64,000 nt of DNA, from positions 2,294,001-2,358,000 of the forward strand of contig CP061009.1 of assembly GCA_025808375.1 (NCBI GenBank), given 5' to 3'. Below the pieces are notes generated by a model, which did no database searches, was not told where the DNA came from, and saw only the letters and a list, made by a program, of their open reading frames with translations. This document shows, piece after piece, positions 1 through 8,883 of this stretch (positions are counted from its first letter, which is position 1; each line of letters starts with the position of its first letter). Origin of the DNA: Duncaniella muricolitica. GTDB lineage: Bacteria; Bacteroidota; Bacteroidia; Bacteroidales; Muribaculaceae. Both the position numbers and the translations under genes were made by a program.

Positions 1-1202
1 TCGGCCGCAAAAGAATCCTGGCCATCGACCCCGGCTACCGCACCGGTTGCAAGGTCGTGGCTCTTGACGAGCAAGGCAATCTGCTGTGTCATGATGTGGT
101 CTACCCCACTCCGCCGGCCAATGATTTCGTAGGAGCCGGCGACACGCTGTGTTACATGGTCGACCGCTATCGCATTGACGCGATTGCAATCGGCACCGGC
201 ACCGGCGGCCGTGAGACTGAACGATTCCTCCGCGATGTCGTATTCCCGCGACGGGTGCAGATATTTATGGTCAACGAGCAGGGAGCCTCGATATATTCGG
301 CATCCGAAGTGGCCCGTGAGGAATTTCCCAACGAGGATGTTACTGTTCGTGGTGCCGTATCTATCGGACGCCGACTGCTTGACCCGCTGGCCGAACTTGT
401 GAAAATTGATCCCAAGAGCATCGGTGTCGGGCAATATCAGCACGATGTCAATCAGACAAAGTTGAAAGAGTCGCTTGACTATGTTGTAGAGACTTGTGTC
501 AATTCGGTCGGAATCAATGTCAATACCGCATCGCGCCAGTTGCTCAGCTATGTGTCAGGCATTGGCCCCACACTTGCCGCAAATATCGTGAAATATCGCA
601 CAGAAAACGGCCCGTTTGCCTCTCGCACCGATTTGATGAAAGTCCCCCGTATGGGCGAGAAAGCATTCCAGCAGTGTGCCGGATTCCTTCGTATTCCCGG
701 CGCGAAAAATCCCCTTGACAACACTGCTGTACATCCCGAACGTTATGCATTGGTCAAGGAGATGGCCAAAGATGTCAATGCTGATATCGAACGCCTCACA
801 AAAGATAAAAATGTACTCCACAAAATAGAGCTTGACAAATATATCACCAAAGAGACAGGTCTGCCTACTCTCACCGACATCATTCTTGAACTTGAAAAAC
901 CGGGGCGAGATCCACGTGAAACCGTAGAGGAACCTGTATATGACGATGCCGTAAAAAAAATCGATGACCTGCACATAGGTCAGGAACTAACCGGCAAGGT
1001 CAATAACATCACGGCATTTGGTGTGTTTGTCGACCTCGGGATGAAGGAAAACGGTCTCGTTCACATCTCTCAGTTGAGTGACAGGTTCATATCCTCACCT
1101 TCCGATGTAGTGTCTATCGGTCAGCGTGTCAACGTCAAGGTTATTGATGTCGATGTGGCTCGCGGGCGCATTGCATTGACCATGAGAGGCATCCAGCAAT
1201 AG
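1..1202 (+). CDS. tex: Tex-family RNA-binding transcription accessory protein, 3' part (5' end outside window)
   Basis: The frame is open from the first bases and reads a YqgF/RNase H-like core (IDPGYRTGCKV) before any start, so the gene begins upstream of the window; the GTG at 57 is an internal valine. In order come the end of the YqgF-like domain, a helix-hairpin-helix pair (SGIGPTLAANIV and the MGEKAFQQCAGF region) and a C-terminal S1 domain (GKVNNITAFGVFVDLG). This is the usual Tex order. Tex proteins bind nucleic acid and are linked to transcription and RNA metabolism; the exact role here is not visible. The first gene of a rightward group with folK, tsaB and a methyltransferase, 30 bases before folK. 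Confidence 0.95.
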   Translation, partial: GRKRILAIDPGYRTGCKVVALDEQGNLLCHDVVYPTPPANDFVGAGDTLCYMVDRYRIDAIAIGTGTGGRETERFLRDVVFPRRVQIFMVNEQGASIYSASEVAREEFPNEDVTVRGAVSIGRRLLDPLAELVKIDPKSIGVGQYQHDVNQTKLKESLDYVVETCVNSVGINVNTASRQLLSYVSGIGPTLAANIVKYRTENGPFASRTDLMKVPRMGEKAFQQCAGFLRIPGAKNPLDNTAVHPERYALVKEMAKDVNADIERLTKDKNVLHKIELDKYITKETGLPTLTDIILELEKPGRDPRETVEEPVYDDAVKKIDDLHIGQELTGKVNNITAFGVFVDLGMKENGLVHISQLSDRFISSPSDVVSIGQRVNVKVIDVDVARGRIALTMRGIQQ

Positions 1203-1232
1203 CAACACAACTGCTTAAACAGCAATACATAT

Positions 1233-1637
1233 ATGATGGATTATCCAACCCCCTGCACTATCGGAGTCGGAAGCAATACCGCCGACCGCGAGGAACGTGT
1301 CAACCGTGCCATAGAGCATGTAACACACTTTCTCTCCAAAAGTTCCGTGTCGTCTGTATATGAATCCGATGCTATCAACGGAAAAGACGCACCCTATCTC
1401 AACGCTGTGATACATGGCCTATCGCCTGTCAACAGCACCGCACTTGTAAAATTTCTCAAGGAGTGGGAAATCGAGGAGGGGCGTCAGCAGGATGATGTGG
1501 CCCACGGGCAGGTGTCGATTGATCTCGACCTGGTGATTTTCGACTCCCGCATATTGCGTCCGAAAGATTTCGAGCGTCATTATTTCAACATCGGCTATCG
1601 CGAGCTTCTCGCCAACGGCTCATTTCAGGACGAATAA
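1233..1637 (+). CDS. folK: Divergent HPPK (6-hydroxymethyl-7,8-dihydropterin pyrophosphokinase-like)
   Basis: A 134-aa protein with the HPPK outline: an early GSN motif (VGSNTADREERV), a YLNAV strand, an EEGR turn and the metal-binding DLD motif (SIDLDLVIFDS). HPPK transfers pyrophosphate from ATP to 6-hydroxymethyl-dihydropterin in folate synthesis. It is shorter than the usual 150-165 aa. When aligned by eye on DLD, the loop before it lacks residues that are conserved in the Escherichia coli enzyme: positions matching R84, W89 and R92 read Q, H and V. The usual C-terminal end is also missing. It may be a divergent active enzyme or a paralogue with another role. ATG at 1233 is used; an ATG one codon later is equally possible. 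It lies between tex and tsaB. Confidence 0.7.
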   Translation: MMDYPTPCTIGVGSNTADREERVNRAIEHVTHFLSKSSVSSVYESDAINGKDAPYLNAVIHGLSPVNSTALVKFLKEWEIEEGRQQDDVAHGQVSIDLDLVIFDSRILRPKDFERHYFNIGYRELLANGSFQDE

Positions 1638-1650
1638 CTTTTATTGAAAC

Positions 1651-2349
1651 ATGGCTGTTATATTAAATATCGAAACATCAGCGGCGGCCACATCAGTGGC
1701 CTTGACCGCAGAAGGCATGGTGTTAGCTCATCAGGAGGATATGGATGGACGCAATCAGGCGGCCTTGCTGAGCGATTTTATAAAATACTGTCTTGATTTT
1801 GCTGCTGAAAAAGAGCTTAAAATCGAAGCTGTGGCTGTCTCAATGGGCCCGGGCAGCTATACAGGTCTGCGGATTGGTCTGTCCGAGGCCAAAGGTCTTG
1901 CCTATGCTCTTGATGTGCCGCTGATTGGGATTGACACTCTGAAACTTATGGCTTGTCAAGTCATGTTTACACATGAGTCTCTGACAGGTGACGAAATATT
2001 TGTGCCAATGGTTGACGCCAGACGCATGGAGGTATACACATGCGCCTATGACTTTTCGCTTGAGCCGCTGATGGATAAAACTCCGCTGATTCTTGATGGA
2101 GAAAGTTACGCCGACATTATCGGCCGAGGATGCAAGGTGCTGTTTTTCGGCGACGGCAGCAGCAAGGCCAAGGAGTTATTATCAGCTCCAAACGTAGAAT
2201 TTGTCGACGGCATCACGCCACTCGCCATTGACATGATTGCTCTTAGCGAACAGGCCTATGCTCGTCGCGATTTTCTTGACACAGCTTATTGCACACCGGA
2301 TTACATCAAAGACTTCCAGGCCACAAAACCCAAAGAGCGGCTTGCCTGA
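1651..2349 (+). CDS. tsaB: tRNA N6-threonylcarbamoyladenosine biosynthesis protein TsaB
   Basis: A 232-aa ASKHA-fold protein. The N-terminus NIETSAAATSVAL and the GPGSYTGLRIGL motif near residue 70 are typical of TsaB/YeaZ. TsaB is the non-catalytic partner of TsaD in making t6A at position 37 of ANN-decoding tRNAs. Length matches the family. It starts 13 bases after folK and is followed closely by a methyltransferase gene whose ATG lies 17 bases beyond the tsaB stop, so the group is probably cotranscribed. Confidence 0.93.
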   Translation: MAVILNIETSAAATSVALTAEGMVLAHQEDMDGRNQAALLSDFIKYCLDFAAEKELKIEAVAVSMGPGSYTGLRIGLSEAKGLAYALDVPLIGIDTLKLMACQVMFTHESLTGDEIFVPMVDARRMEVYTCAYDFSLEPLMDKTPLILDGESYADIIGRGCKVLFFGDGSSKAKELLSAPNVEFVDGITPLAIDMIALSEQAYARRDFLDTAYCTPDYIKDFQATKPKERLA

Positions 2350-2366
2350 AATATTCTTACCGTACA

Positions 2367-3503
2367 ATGAGCGAGGATTACAACCGACTGCGGCTTAAAT
2401 ATCACGGTGACAGCATAAAACTTGGAGAGATTCTGCAAATGGAATGTAGAGACAAGTGCTCCAGGAAGTTGCCTCACACCCTTGCATGTGACGGATTCGT
2501 ATTTCCATCTCTTGCGTTGGCCGAAATGTCAACCTCCGATGCCGTGGCCGAAGTCCATGCCTCGATGATTGACAACGGTTGTCGTGTACTTGACATGACA
2601 GCGGGACTCGGTATAGACTCTTTTCATTTTGCAGCCAAGGATTGCGATGTGACGGCCGTAGAATTGTCCCATGATGCAGCGGCAGCTCTCCGACACAATG
2701 CCACAGTCCTCGGATATGGCGAAAACGTACACGTAATCGAAGGTGATTCAATCGAATGGCTGGCCCGATGTGACGAACATTTTGATGTCATATTCATCGA
2801 TCCGGCCCGTCGTGACTCATCGGGCCGTCATGTCGCGCTAAAACAATGCAGCCCTGACATTACGACCTCGATTTCTCTCCTTTTGTCACGGGCAAAGCGC
2901 GTGATTGTAAAACTCTCTCCTATGATTGACATCTCGTCGGCTAAATCAGAACTTGGCATACGCCACTGCGACCTCACAGTCATAGGCACTACTCGCGAAT
3001 GTAAGGAAGTCGTGATGTCTATAATGGCATCTGATGCATTTGATACAGAGACAGATGACACAGTCACCTGTGTTACAATCGGCAATGGCTCTTACATCTT
3101 CTCTTCATCAGAAAAATGTGATTACGGCATGCCTGTTACGGGAAACTATCTACTCCATCCGTTCCCGTCAGTCATGAAGGGCACAGGCGGCAGGGTATCC
3201 GGATATTCCAAATTGCATCCATCCACACATCTTTATGTAACCGATTCCCCCCTACTCGATTTTCCCGGACTCCATTATCGTATAATCGACATCGTCCCGT
3301 TCAACAAACGTGACATCAAGCGGATAAAGACAACTTATCCGAAAATCAATGTCATAACCCGTAACTTCCCGCTCTCAGCCCCTGAGCTCGTCAGGAAACT
3401 TTCAGTCAAAGAGGGAGGCGATAAAATGCTGTTTGGAGCCATCTTGCATGACGGCTCCAAAGCATTAATCATAACCGAGAGTGGTTTTAGGGCTATGCCA
3501 TAA
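2367..3503 (+). CDS. Class I SAM-dependent methyltransferase with THUMP-like C-terminal region
   Basis: The ATG at 2367 was chosen because the longer open frame starting at 2289 would lie across the tsaB 3' end. The 378-aa product has an N-terminal helical part, then a Rossmann methyltransferase core: motif I VLDMTAGLGIDSFHFA, an acidic strand-2 end (VTAVELS) and the motif IV-like FIDPARRD. The remaining half resembles the THUMP-like region of the Bacteroidetes family related to Porphyromonas PG_1098. The substrate is unknown; rRNA or tRNA is likely from the DPARR motif, which is inference. It ends 15 bases from the convergent rlmB, with no visible terminator between them. Confidence 0.85.
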   Translation: MSEDYNRLRLKYHGDSIKLGEILQMECRDKCSRKLPHTLACDGFVFPSLALAEMSTSDAVAEVHASMIDNGCRVLDMTAGLGIDSFHFAAKDCDVTAVELSHDAAAALRHNATVLGYGENVHVIEGDSIEWLARCDEHFDVIFIDPARRDSSGRHVALKQCSPDITTSISLLLSRAKRVIVKLSPMIDISSAKSELGIRHCDLTVIGTTRECKEVVMSIMASDAFDTETDDTVTCVTIGNGSYIFSSSEKCDYGMPVTGNYLLHPFPSVMKGTGGRVSGYSKLHPSTHLYVTDSPLLDFPGLHYRIIDIVPFNKRDIKRIKTTYPKINVITRNFPLSAPELVRKLSVKEGGDKMLFGAILHDGSKALIITESGFRAMP

Positions 3504-3518
3504 AAGACATCCGGCCTG

Positions 3519-4274
3519 TCAGATAATTTCGAGATTGGCGTTGAGACGCTGTCTTACCACCTCATATATCATTACACCGGCTGCAACCGATACGTTGAGC
3601 GAACCGATATTACCAAACATCGGTATGCCTACCTTGGTTGTGCATTCGCTAAGCGTATTTTCAGAAATGCCGGTGTCCTCGGCACCCATTACAAGAGCCA
3701 CGGGGCCGGTATATTCTCCCTCTACGTAACTCATGTCAGCTTTCTCGCTTACAGCCACAACGTTATAACCGTTATCCTTTAAAAATCTCACAGCCCATGC
3801 CGTTGAGCCGACGCGACACACAGGAATGTGCAACAACGCACCTGCCGAGGTCTTTACGGCATCACCGCCAACCGATACACTGCCATGCTCGGGGATAATT
3901 ATTGCATCCGCTCCGGCACACTCGCATGTACGGGCTATCGCGCCAAAGTTACGCACATCCGTAATGCCGTCAAGTATTACTATAAACGGCAATATACCGG
4001 CTTCGTAAAGCTCCGGCACAAGGTGGTCGAGACGATGATATGTCACAGCAGACATCATAGCCAGTACGCCCTGATGGTTTTTACGTGTAATTCTGTTGAT
4101 ACGCTCCACGGGCACGCGTTGTGTGATGACGTGCATCTTACGGGCAAGTCCTATGAGCTGAGACGCAAGATCGCCCTGCAAATCTTTGGCTATGAATATC
4201 TTGTCAATATCCTTTCCGGCCTCAATGGCCTCCATTACGGCACGAATACCGTAGATATAATCGCTTTTCTCCAT
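3519..4274 (-). CDS. rlmB: 23S rRNA (guanosine-2'-O)-methyltransferase, RlmB/TrmH family
   Basis: A 251-aa SPOUT methyltransferase. The N-terminal substrate-binding domain starts IYGIRAVMEAI. The three SpoU motifs are present: VRNFGAIARTCE, ALVMGAEDTGIS and IPMFGNIGSLNVSVA. RlmB methylates G2251 of 23S rRNA in the family model; a related TrmH-type target cannot be ruled out. It is the last gene of the leftward dnaN unit and starts 2 bases after the recN stop. Confidence 0.92.
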   Translation of the reverse strand: MEKSDYIYGIRAVMEAIEAGKDIDKIFIAKDLQGDLASQLIGLARKMHVITQRVPVERINRITRKNHQGVLAMMSAVTYHRLDHLVPELYEAGILPFIVILDGITDVRNFGAIARTCECAGADAIIIPEHGSVSVGGDAVKTSAGALLHIPVCRVGSTAWAVRFLKDNGYNVVAVSEKADMSYVEGEYTGPVALVMGAEDTGISENTLSECTTKVGIPMFGNIGSLNVSVAAGVMIYEVVRQRLNANLEII

Positions 4275-4276
4275 AT

Positions 4277-5935
4277 TTAGCTGTTTAATAATGATTTTGC
4301 AGCCTGGCGCGCAGCATCGTCAACACTTGCGCCGCCAAGCATTGCGGCTATGGCATCGACACGCTCGCTGTCTGCAAGCTGACGTATACGGGTATGGGTC
4401 GAGTGTTCGTCATCCTCTTTATACACACGATATTGCGTATTACCTTTCGCGGCGACCTGTGGCAAGTGTGTGATCGCTGTCACCTGCAGTGATTTGGAAA
4501 TTTCACGCATCATGAGAGCCATCCTGTTGGCTACATCTCCCGACACTCCGGTATCAATCTCATCAAATATGATGCTCGGCAATGACATCCGTGAGGCAAT
4601 TATCGTCTTGATTGACAACATCAGTCGCGATATTTCACCGCCCGACGCCGTATCTCCGACAGGCATGAGTGTCTGATTCTTGTTGAACGACACCATAAAT
4701 CTTACTGCATCAATGCCGGTTGGCCCCATATCAGCCGGTTGCACTTCCACCTCTACCCGCAGATTCTTCATGCCTAACGGCGTAGCGACTTCTCGAAGAT
4801 GCTCGGCAAAACTCAAGGCTTCCTTCTTACGAGATTCTGAAATCTCCATCGCCGTCTCTTTGGCAAGTGCCTTGGCGCGACGGGCTTCCTTCTCCAGCTC
4901 GGCCACCTGGTCGTCACTGTTGTCTAGATCATCAAGTTTTTTACGAAGAGAGTCTCGCAAAACAATAAGCTCGTCTCCATTGTTAAGACGGTGTTTATGA
5001 CACAGTGTGTAGATGGCGTTGAGTCGCTCGTCAACAGCTTCAAGTCTGCCGGGATCAGCCGACAGTCTCTCGTTGATTCCCTCAAGTGTTGATGAAATAT
5101 CAGCAATCTCTATTCTCGCGGATTCAAGTCGCGAGGGTATATCATCCGAGGCCTGCAGCACCCCGTCAAGTTCGTCACACGAATCAATGGCCTCATCAAT
5201 CATGTCGACCGCATTCTGACCGTCTCCGCTCAACGCAGCAGTGGCTCGCTGCAACGCACTCTTGATTACAGAAAGATTTGTCAGTACCTCCTTTTCGTTT
5301 TCCAACTCTTCCTGTTCACCTTTCGATAGGGCAAGTTCATCGAGTTGTTCAAGCTGATAGCGTGTAAATTCTTCATCCTCGCGATTTTTCTCCACAAGAA
5401 GCCTCATGGCTTTAAGCCGTCTGATGGCATCACGAAGTGTATTGTATCTCCGCGTATATTCAGCCAACTTGTTTTTATTTCCTGCCAGAGTGTCAATGAC
5501 CGTCAGTTGGTACTCCGGCGTGGCGAGCAACTGGTTCTGATGTTGAGAATGAATGTCTATCAATCTCATTGCGACGGCCTGAAGTTTGGCGAGCGGCACG
5601 GGAGAGTCATTGACAAACGCACGAGAACGTCCTGCAGGAGCTATCTCTCTGCGCAGAATACAACGGTCGTCGTCCCACTCTATATCCGCCGACTGGCAAT
5701 AAGCCTTGAGTTCATCATAACCGTCGACCGTAAACACTGCTTCAATGACACTTTTGCACGAAGGGTCAGCGACAACCCGCGTGTCGGCCCGGCCGCCAAG
5801 AATGAGTGACAGCGCACCCAATATAATGGATTTGCCGGCACCGGTTTCACCCGTTATAACATTGAATCCTTTGTGAAACCTGATGTCTATACGGTCAATG
5901 AGTGCGTAGTTGGATATGTGGAGTGTTTCGAGCAC
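4277..5935 (-). CDS. recN: DNA repair ATPase RecN
   Basis: SMC-like repair protein of 552 aa. The N-terminus after the chosen start reads LETLHISNYALIDRI, with Walker A GETGAGKS. The middle is a long coiled coil. The C-terminal half has the ABC signature region (SGGEISRLMLS), Walker B (IIFDEIDTGVSG) and the switch histidine (ITHLPQVAA). RecN acts in double-strand break repair. The open frame reaches to 6040, but that would overlap the porD-like gene by 80 bases. The GTG at 5935 gives the normal RecN length and N-terminus and leaves a 25-base gap, so it is preferred. Confidence 0.95.
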   Translation of the reverse strand: MLETLHISNYALIDRIDIRFHKGFNVITGETGAGKSIILGALSLILGGRADTRVVADPSCKSVIEAVFTVDGYDELKAYCQSADIEWDDDRCILRREIAPAGRSRAFVNDSPVPLAKLQAVAMRLIDIHSQHQNQLLATPEYQLTVIDTLAGNKNKLAEYTRRYNTLRDAIRRLKAMRLLVEKNREDEEFTRYQLEQLDELALSKGEQEELENEKEVLTNLSVIKSALQRATAALSGDGQNAVDMIDEAIDSCDELDGVLQASDDIPSRLESARIEIADISSTLEGINERLSADPGRLEAVDERLNAIYTLCHKHRLNNGDELIVLRDSLRKKLDDLDNSDDQVAELEKEARRAKALAKETAMEISESRKKEALSFAEHLREVATPLGMKNLRVEVEVQPADMGPTGIDAVRFMVSFNKNQTLMPVGDTASGGEISRLMLSIKTIIASRMSLPSIIFDEIDTGVSGDVANRMALMMREISKSLQVTAITHLPQVAAKGNTQYRVYKEDDEHSTHTRIRQLADSERVDAIAAMLGGASVDDAARQAAKSLLNS

Positions 5936-5960
5936 AGTCTTATGAGGATTGAGGGTTGAT

Positions 5961-6866
5961 TTATTGTTGTTCTTTGATTTTCTGTATCCTGTCCGTATCG
6001 GTCGGATATAGTGTGGAGAGCACTTTGACCGCGTGGGCACGCTCCTCGGGAGAGGCTTTGGAATAAATATTTACAAGTTCGTCGAGTTTGGCATCCTTAA
6101 ACAAGGAAAGCCCCACCGACATGGGCGATACCTTATATATATCTGTAAGAATATCCAATGTGCCGTCAATGGTCTTGCGCCCTTTGTCGGGACTTACTGA
6201 CATCTGGTCGAGCCCCTGAAGATGATATTGATATATCAAGTCGCGCAACTGACGGGTAGAGGGGTCGGTAAACGCACTGAGCACCGCAGAGCGGTTTTTT
6301 GTATCCTCAAAGGCTTTCCATCCGCTTTCGCCCGACGACTGCGCCTGCTGCACTATCATCGCCAACTTTTCATAATACGGCTCCCCGCCACGGGGCGAAA
6401 AGCTGTCGAAATCTATTGCGAGAATCAGATACACATAAAAGTTGAGAATCTGTGTCAACTGACTCTCCATGTTAGCTTCATTATATATCAGAGGCTCGTT
6501 TTCTATGTATGTGAAATCGACTTTAGTGTCTCTGAAGTTGAGCAGTGTGGTTGTATAAGACGAGTTATAGACCGGACGAATGGCCTGTACCTGCAATGTG
6601 CCTGTCATCTTGCCGTCCGAAGCGTCATATTCTGTGATATTGAAAAACAGCGTACACTCTATCCGTTCGTTTGCCGAAAACTGAGCATCGGTCCATTTGT
6701 TGGTGTTGACATACTCGTTTATGGCTGACTGCAACGTCTCAAAGACTGACTTATTGGTGCCCTCGAGTTGAGAAGCGTTCACCTCCACACGACAATTCAA
6801 TTCCTGAGCATCTGCCGGGAATGACATCATGAATATAGTAATTATCGGTAAGAGTTTACGCATCAT
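5961..6866 (-). CDS. porD: DUF4835 family protein (PorD-like, type IX secretion associated)
   Basis: A 301-aa protein with a signal peptide (MMRKLLPIITIFMMSFPADAQ) followed by ELNCRVEVNASQLEGTN, the recognisable start of the DUF4835 family. Family members near coaBC and recN in Bacteroidetes are annotated PorD because of a link to the type IX secretion system. That link is knowledge of the family, not visible in the sequence. Expected to be periplasmic or on the outer membrane. It sits between coaBC (34 bases upstream) and recN in the conserved unit. Confidence 0.85.
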   Translation of the reverse strand: MMRKLLPIITIFMMSFPADAQELNCRVEVNASQLEGTNKSVFETLQSAINEYVNTNKWTDAQFSANERIECTLFFNITEYDASDGKMTGTLQVQAIRPVYNSSYTTTLLNFRDTKVDFTYIENEPLIYNEANMESQLTQILNFYVYLILAIDFDSFSPRGGEPYYEKLAMIVQQAQSSGESGWKAFEDTKNRSAVLSAFTDPSTRQLRDLIYQYHLQGLDQMSVSPDKGRKTIDGTLDILTDIYKVSPMSVGLSLFKDAKLDELVNIYSKASPEERAHAVKVLSTLYPTDTDRIQKIKEQQ

Positions 6867-6900
6867 AACGAGGGAGACTGACAGGCGGTTGGTGATATAT

Positions 6901-8106
6901 CTATATGTTTTTTACAATCTCGTTGACAATATCGATCGCAACATCTGCCTTGGATTTAAGTGGCACATCAATCTCGCAGCCGTTCCTATGGTATATGCTG
7001 ACCTTATTGGTATCCACGCCAAATCCGGCTCCTGCATCGCGCATTGAATTGAGTACAATCATGTCAAGATTCTTTTTGGCAAGTTTTTCATGCGCGTTAT
7101 GGCTCTCGTTATCTGTCTCGAGAGCGAAACCCACAAGCATCTGTGATTCTCGCTTCATGCCTCCGAGTGTTGCTGCTATGTCGGGATTTTTCACAAGTGT
7201 TATGACCGGAACATCCTGATGCTCACGTTTGATCTTACGGTCGGCCGGATTGGCAGGAGCATAATCGGCTACAGCGGCACACATCACAGCCACATCACAT
7301 GCAGGGAATGCCTTCTCACATTCCGCCAACATTTCGCGGGCCGATTCGACATGCAAAGTCCGGATGCCGGGATGCTTTGCGGTAATGCTTACAGGCCCCG
7401 ACACAAGGATTACTTCGGCTCCGCGCGAGGCGCACTCCTCGGCTATGGCATAACCCATCTTACCGGAAGAATAGTTGCCGATAAATCTCACAGGGTCTAT
7501 TTTCTCATAAGTCGGACCGGCTGTGACAAGCACGGTCTTACCATTCATGTCACATTTGCGCGAGAAATAATTTTCAAGATATTTAACTATGTTCTCAGGC
7601 TCCTCCATACGGCCCTTCCCCTCAAGCCCGCTGGCGAGAAAACCGCTGGCCGGCTCTATGATATGGTTGCCATAGGACGACAACAGTTTGAGGTTGGCCT
7701 GTGTCGACGGGTGACGCATCATATCGAGGTCCATGGCCGGAGCAATAAACACCGGACTTTTAGCCGAGAGATAAGTCGTTACAAGCATATTGTCGGCTAT
7801 GCCATGAGCCATTTTGCCAAGCGTTGACGCTGTGGCCGGAGCTATCACCATACAGTCAGCCCAAAGGCCGAGGTCGACATGCGAATGCCATTCACCGGTA
7901 TTGGCCGTAAAAAACTCGCTCACAACAGGCTTCTGACTCAGAGCTGAAAGCGTTACGGGGGTGATAAATTCCTTACCGGCAGGCGTGATTACCACCTGCA
8001 CCTCAGCTCCTGCCTTGATAAACAGGCGGAGCAGTGATACGCTTTTGTATGCGGCGATACCGCCGCATATCCCCAAGACTATATGTTTTCCCTTAAGGGC
8101 GTTCAT
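6901..8106 (-). CDS. coaBC: Bifunctional phosphopantothenoylcysteine decarboxylase / phosphopantothenate-cysteine ligase
   Basis: A 401-aa two-domain enzyme that makes 4'-phosphopantetheine in coenzyme A synthesis. The N-terminal flavoprotein decarboxylase (CoaC) has GICGGIAAYKS, the histidine region HSHVDLGLWAD and the PAMD motif. The C-terminal ligase (CoaB) begins VLVTAGPTYEKIDPVRFIGN and has SSGKMGYA. The ATG at 8106 was chosen because it overlaps the upstream exonuclease stop as ATGA, giving translational coupling; a longer frame to 8136 would overlap more. Confidence 0.96.
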   Translation of the reverse strand: MNALKGKHIVLGICGGIAAYKSVSLLRLFIKAGAEVQVVITPAGKEFITPVTLSALSQKPVVSEFFTANTGEWHSHVDLGLWADCMVIAPATASTLGKMAHGIADNMLVTTYLSAKSPVFIAPAMDLDMMRHPSTQANLKLLSSYGNHIIEPASGFLASGLEGKGRMEEPENIVKYLENYFSRKCDMNGKTVLVTAGPTYEKIDPVRFIGNYSSGKMGYAIAEECASRGAEVILVSGPVSITAKHPGIRTLHVESAREMLAECEKAFPACDVAVMCAAVADYAPANPADRKIKREHQDVPVITLVKNPDIAATLGGMKRESQMLVGFALETDNESHNAHEKLAKKNLDMIVLNSMRDAGAGFGVDTNKVSIYHRNGCEIDVPLKSKADVAIDIVNEIVKNI

Positions 8107-8864
8107 CTGAGTCTCAGTTTTATACGGGTGAAACAATCCTTGGTGTTCTGGGCGAAGTCACTCTTCATTATCCAGTCATAATAGCTCGGCTCCTTTCGGA
8201 TTATATCCTCGGCTATCTTGCCTTTATACTTGCCGAAATTTATGACTTCCTTGTCATCGTCATTATATATGAGACGTCCCATAAAGTCGACATTGCGGTT
8301 GATTTGCGAGAACTTGCTCAGCTCCTCTATGTCATTGGGCAGGTCGTCATATCGGTCAAGCTGCGACTTAAGCACCTCGAGTGTGGCTCTCGTATCGGCA
8401 TTGGCCGAATGTGCGCCGTCAAGTTCCTTGCCGCAATAAAACCGATAGGCAGCCACGAGAGTACGCTGCTCTTTCTTGTGAAAGATTGTCTGCACGTCCA
8501 CAAATCGTGCCTTGGTGAAATCAAACTTCACTCCGGCCCGCTGAAACTCCTGGTCAAGCATAGGTATGTCAAAGCGATTGGAATTGAAGCCCGCAATGTC
8601 ACAGCCGACCATCTCGTTGGCAAGCGACTTGGCTATCTGGCGAAACGACGGCTCATTGGCCACGTCGGCATCAGTAATATGATGCACGGCGGTAGCTTCT
8701 GCCGGGATAGGAATACCAGGATTGACGCGACGCGTCTTCTCGATTTCCTCACCCGAGGGAAGCACCTTTATCATGGAGATCTCCACTATGCGGTCGTGTG
8801 TCACATCGACGCCGGTGGTCTCCAGATCAAAAAATATGATGGGTTTCTTTAAATTGAGCTGCAT
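8103..8864 (-). CDS. DnaQ-like 3'-5' exonuclease
   Basis: A 253-aa DEDDh exonuclease: ExoI FFDLETTGVD near residue 11, ExoII with GFNSNRFDIPML, and ExoIII with HSANADTRAT. The C-terminal tail (INFGKYKGKIAEDII) is a small extra domain often attached to such proteins. It is related to the epsilon proofreading subunit of DNA polymerase III, but repair or RNA trimming roles are possible. Its position directly after dnaN (19 bases) fits a replication role. The last bases overlap the coaBC start. Confidence 0.9.
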   Translation of the reverse strand: MQLNLKKPIIFFDLETTGVDVTHDRIVEISMIKVLPSGEEIEKTRRVNPGIPIPAEATAVHHITDADVANEPSFRQIAKSLANEMVGCDIAGFNSNRFDIPMLDQEFQRAGVKFDFTKARFVDVQTIFHKKEQRTLVAAYRFYCGKELDGAHSANADTRATLEVLKSQLDRYDDLPNDIEELSKFSQINRNVDFMGRLIYNDDDKEVINFGKYKGKIAEDIIRKEPSYYDWIMKSDFAQNTKDCFTRIKLRLR

Positions 8865-8883
8865 ATCCGTTTATTGGCTCTCA

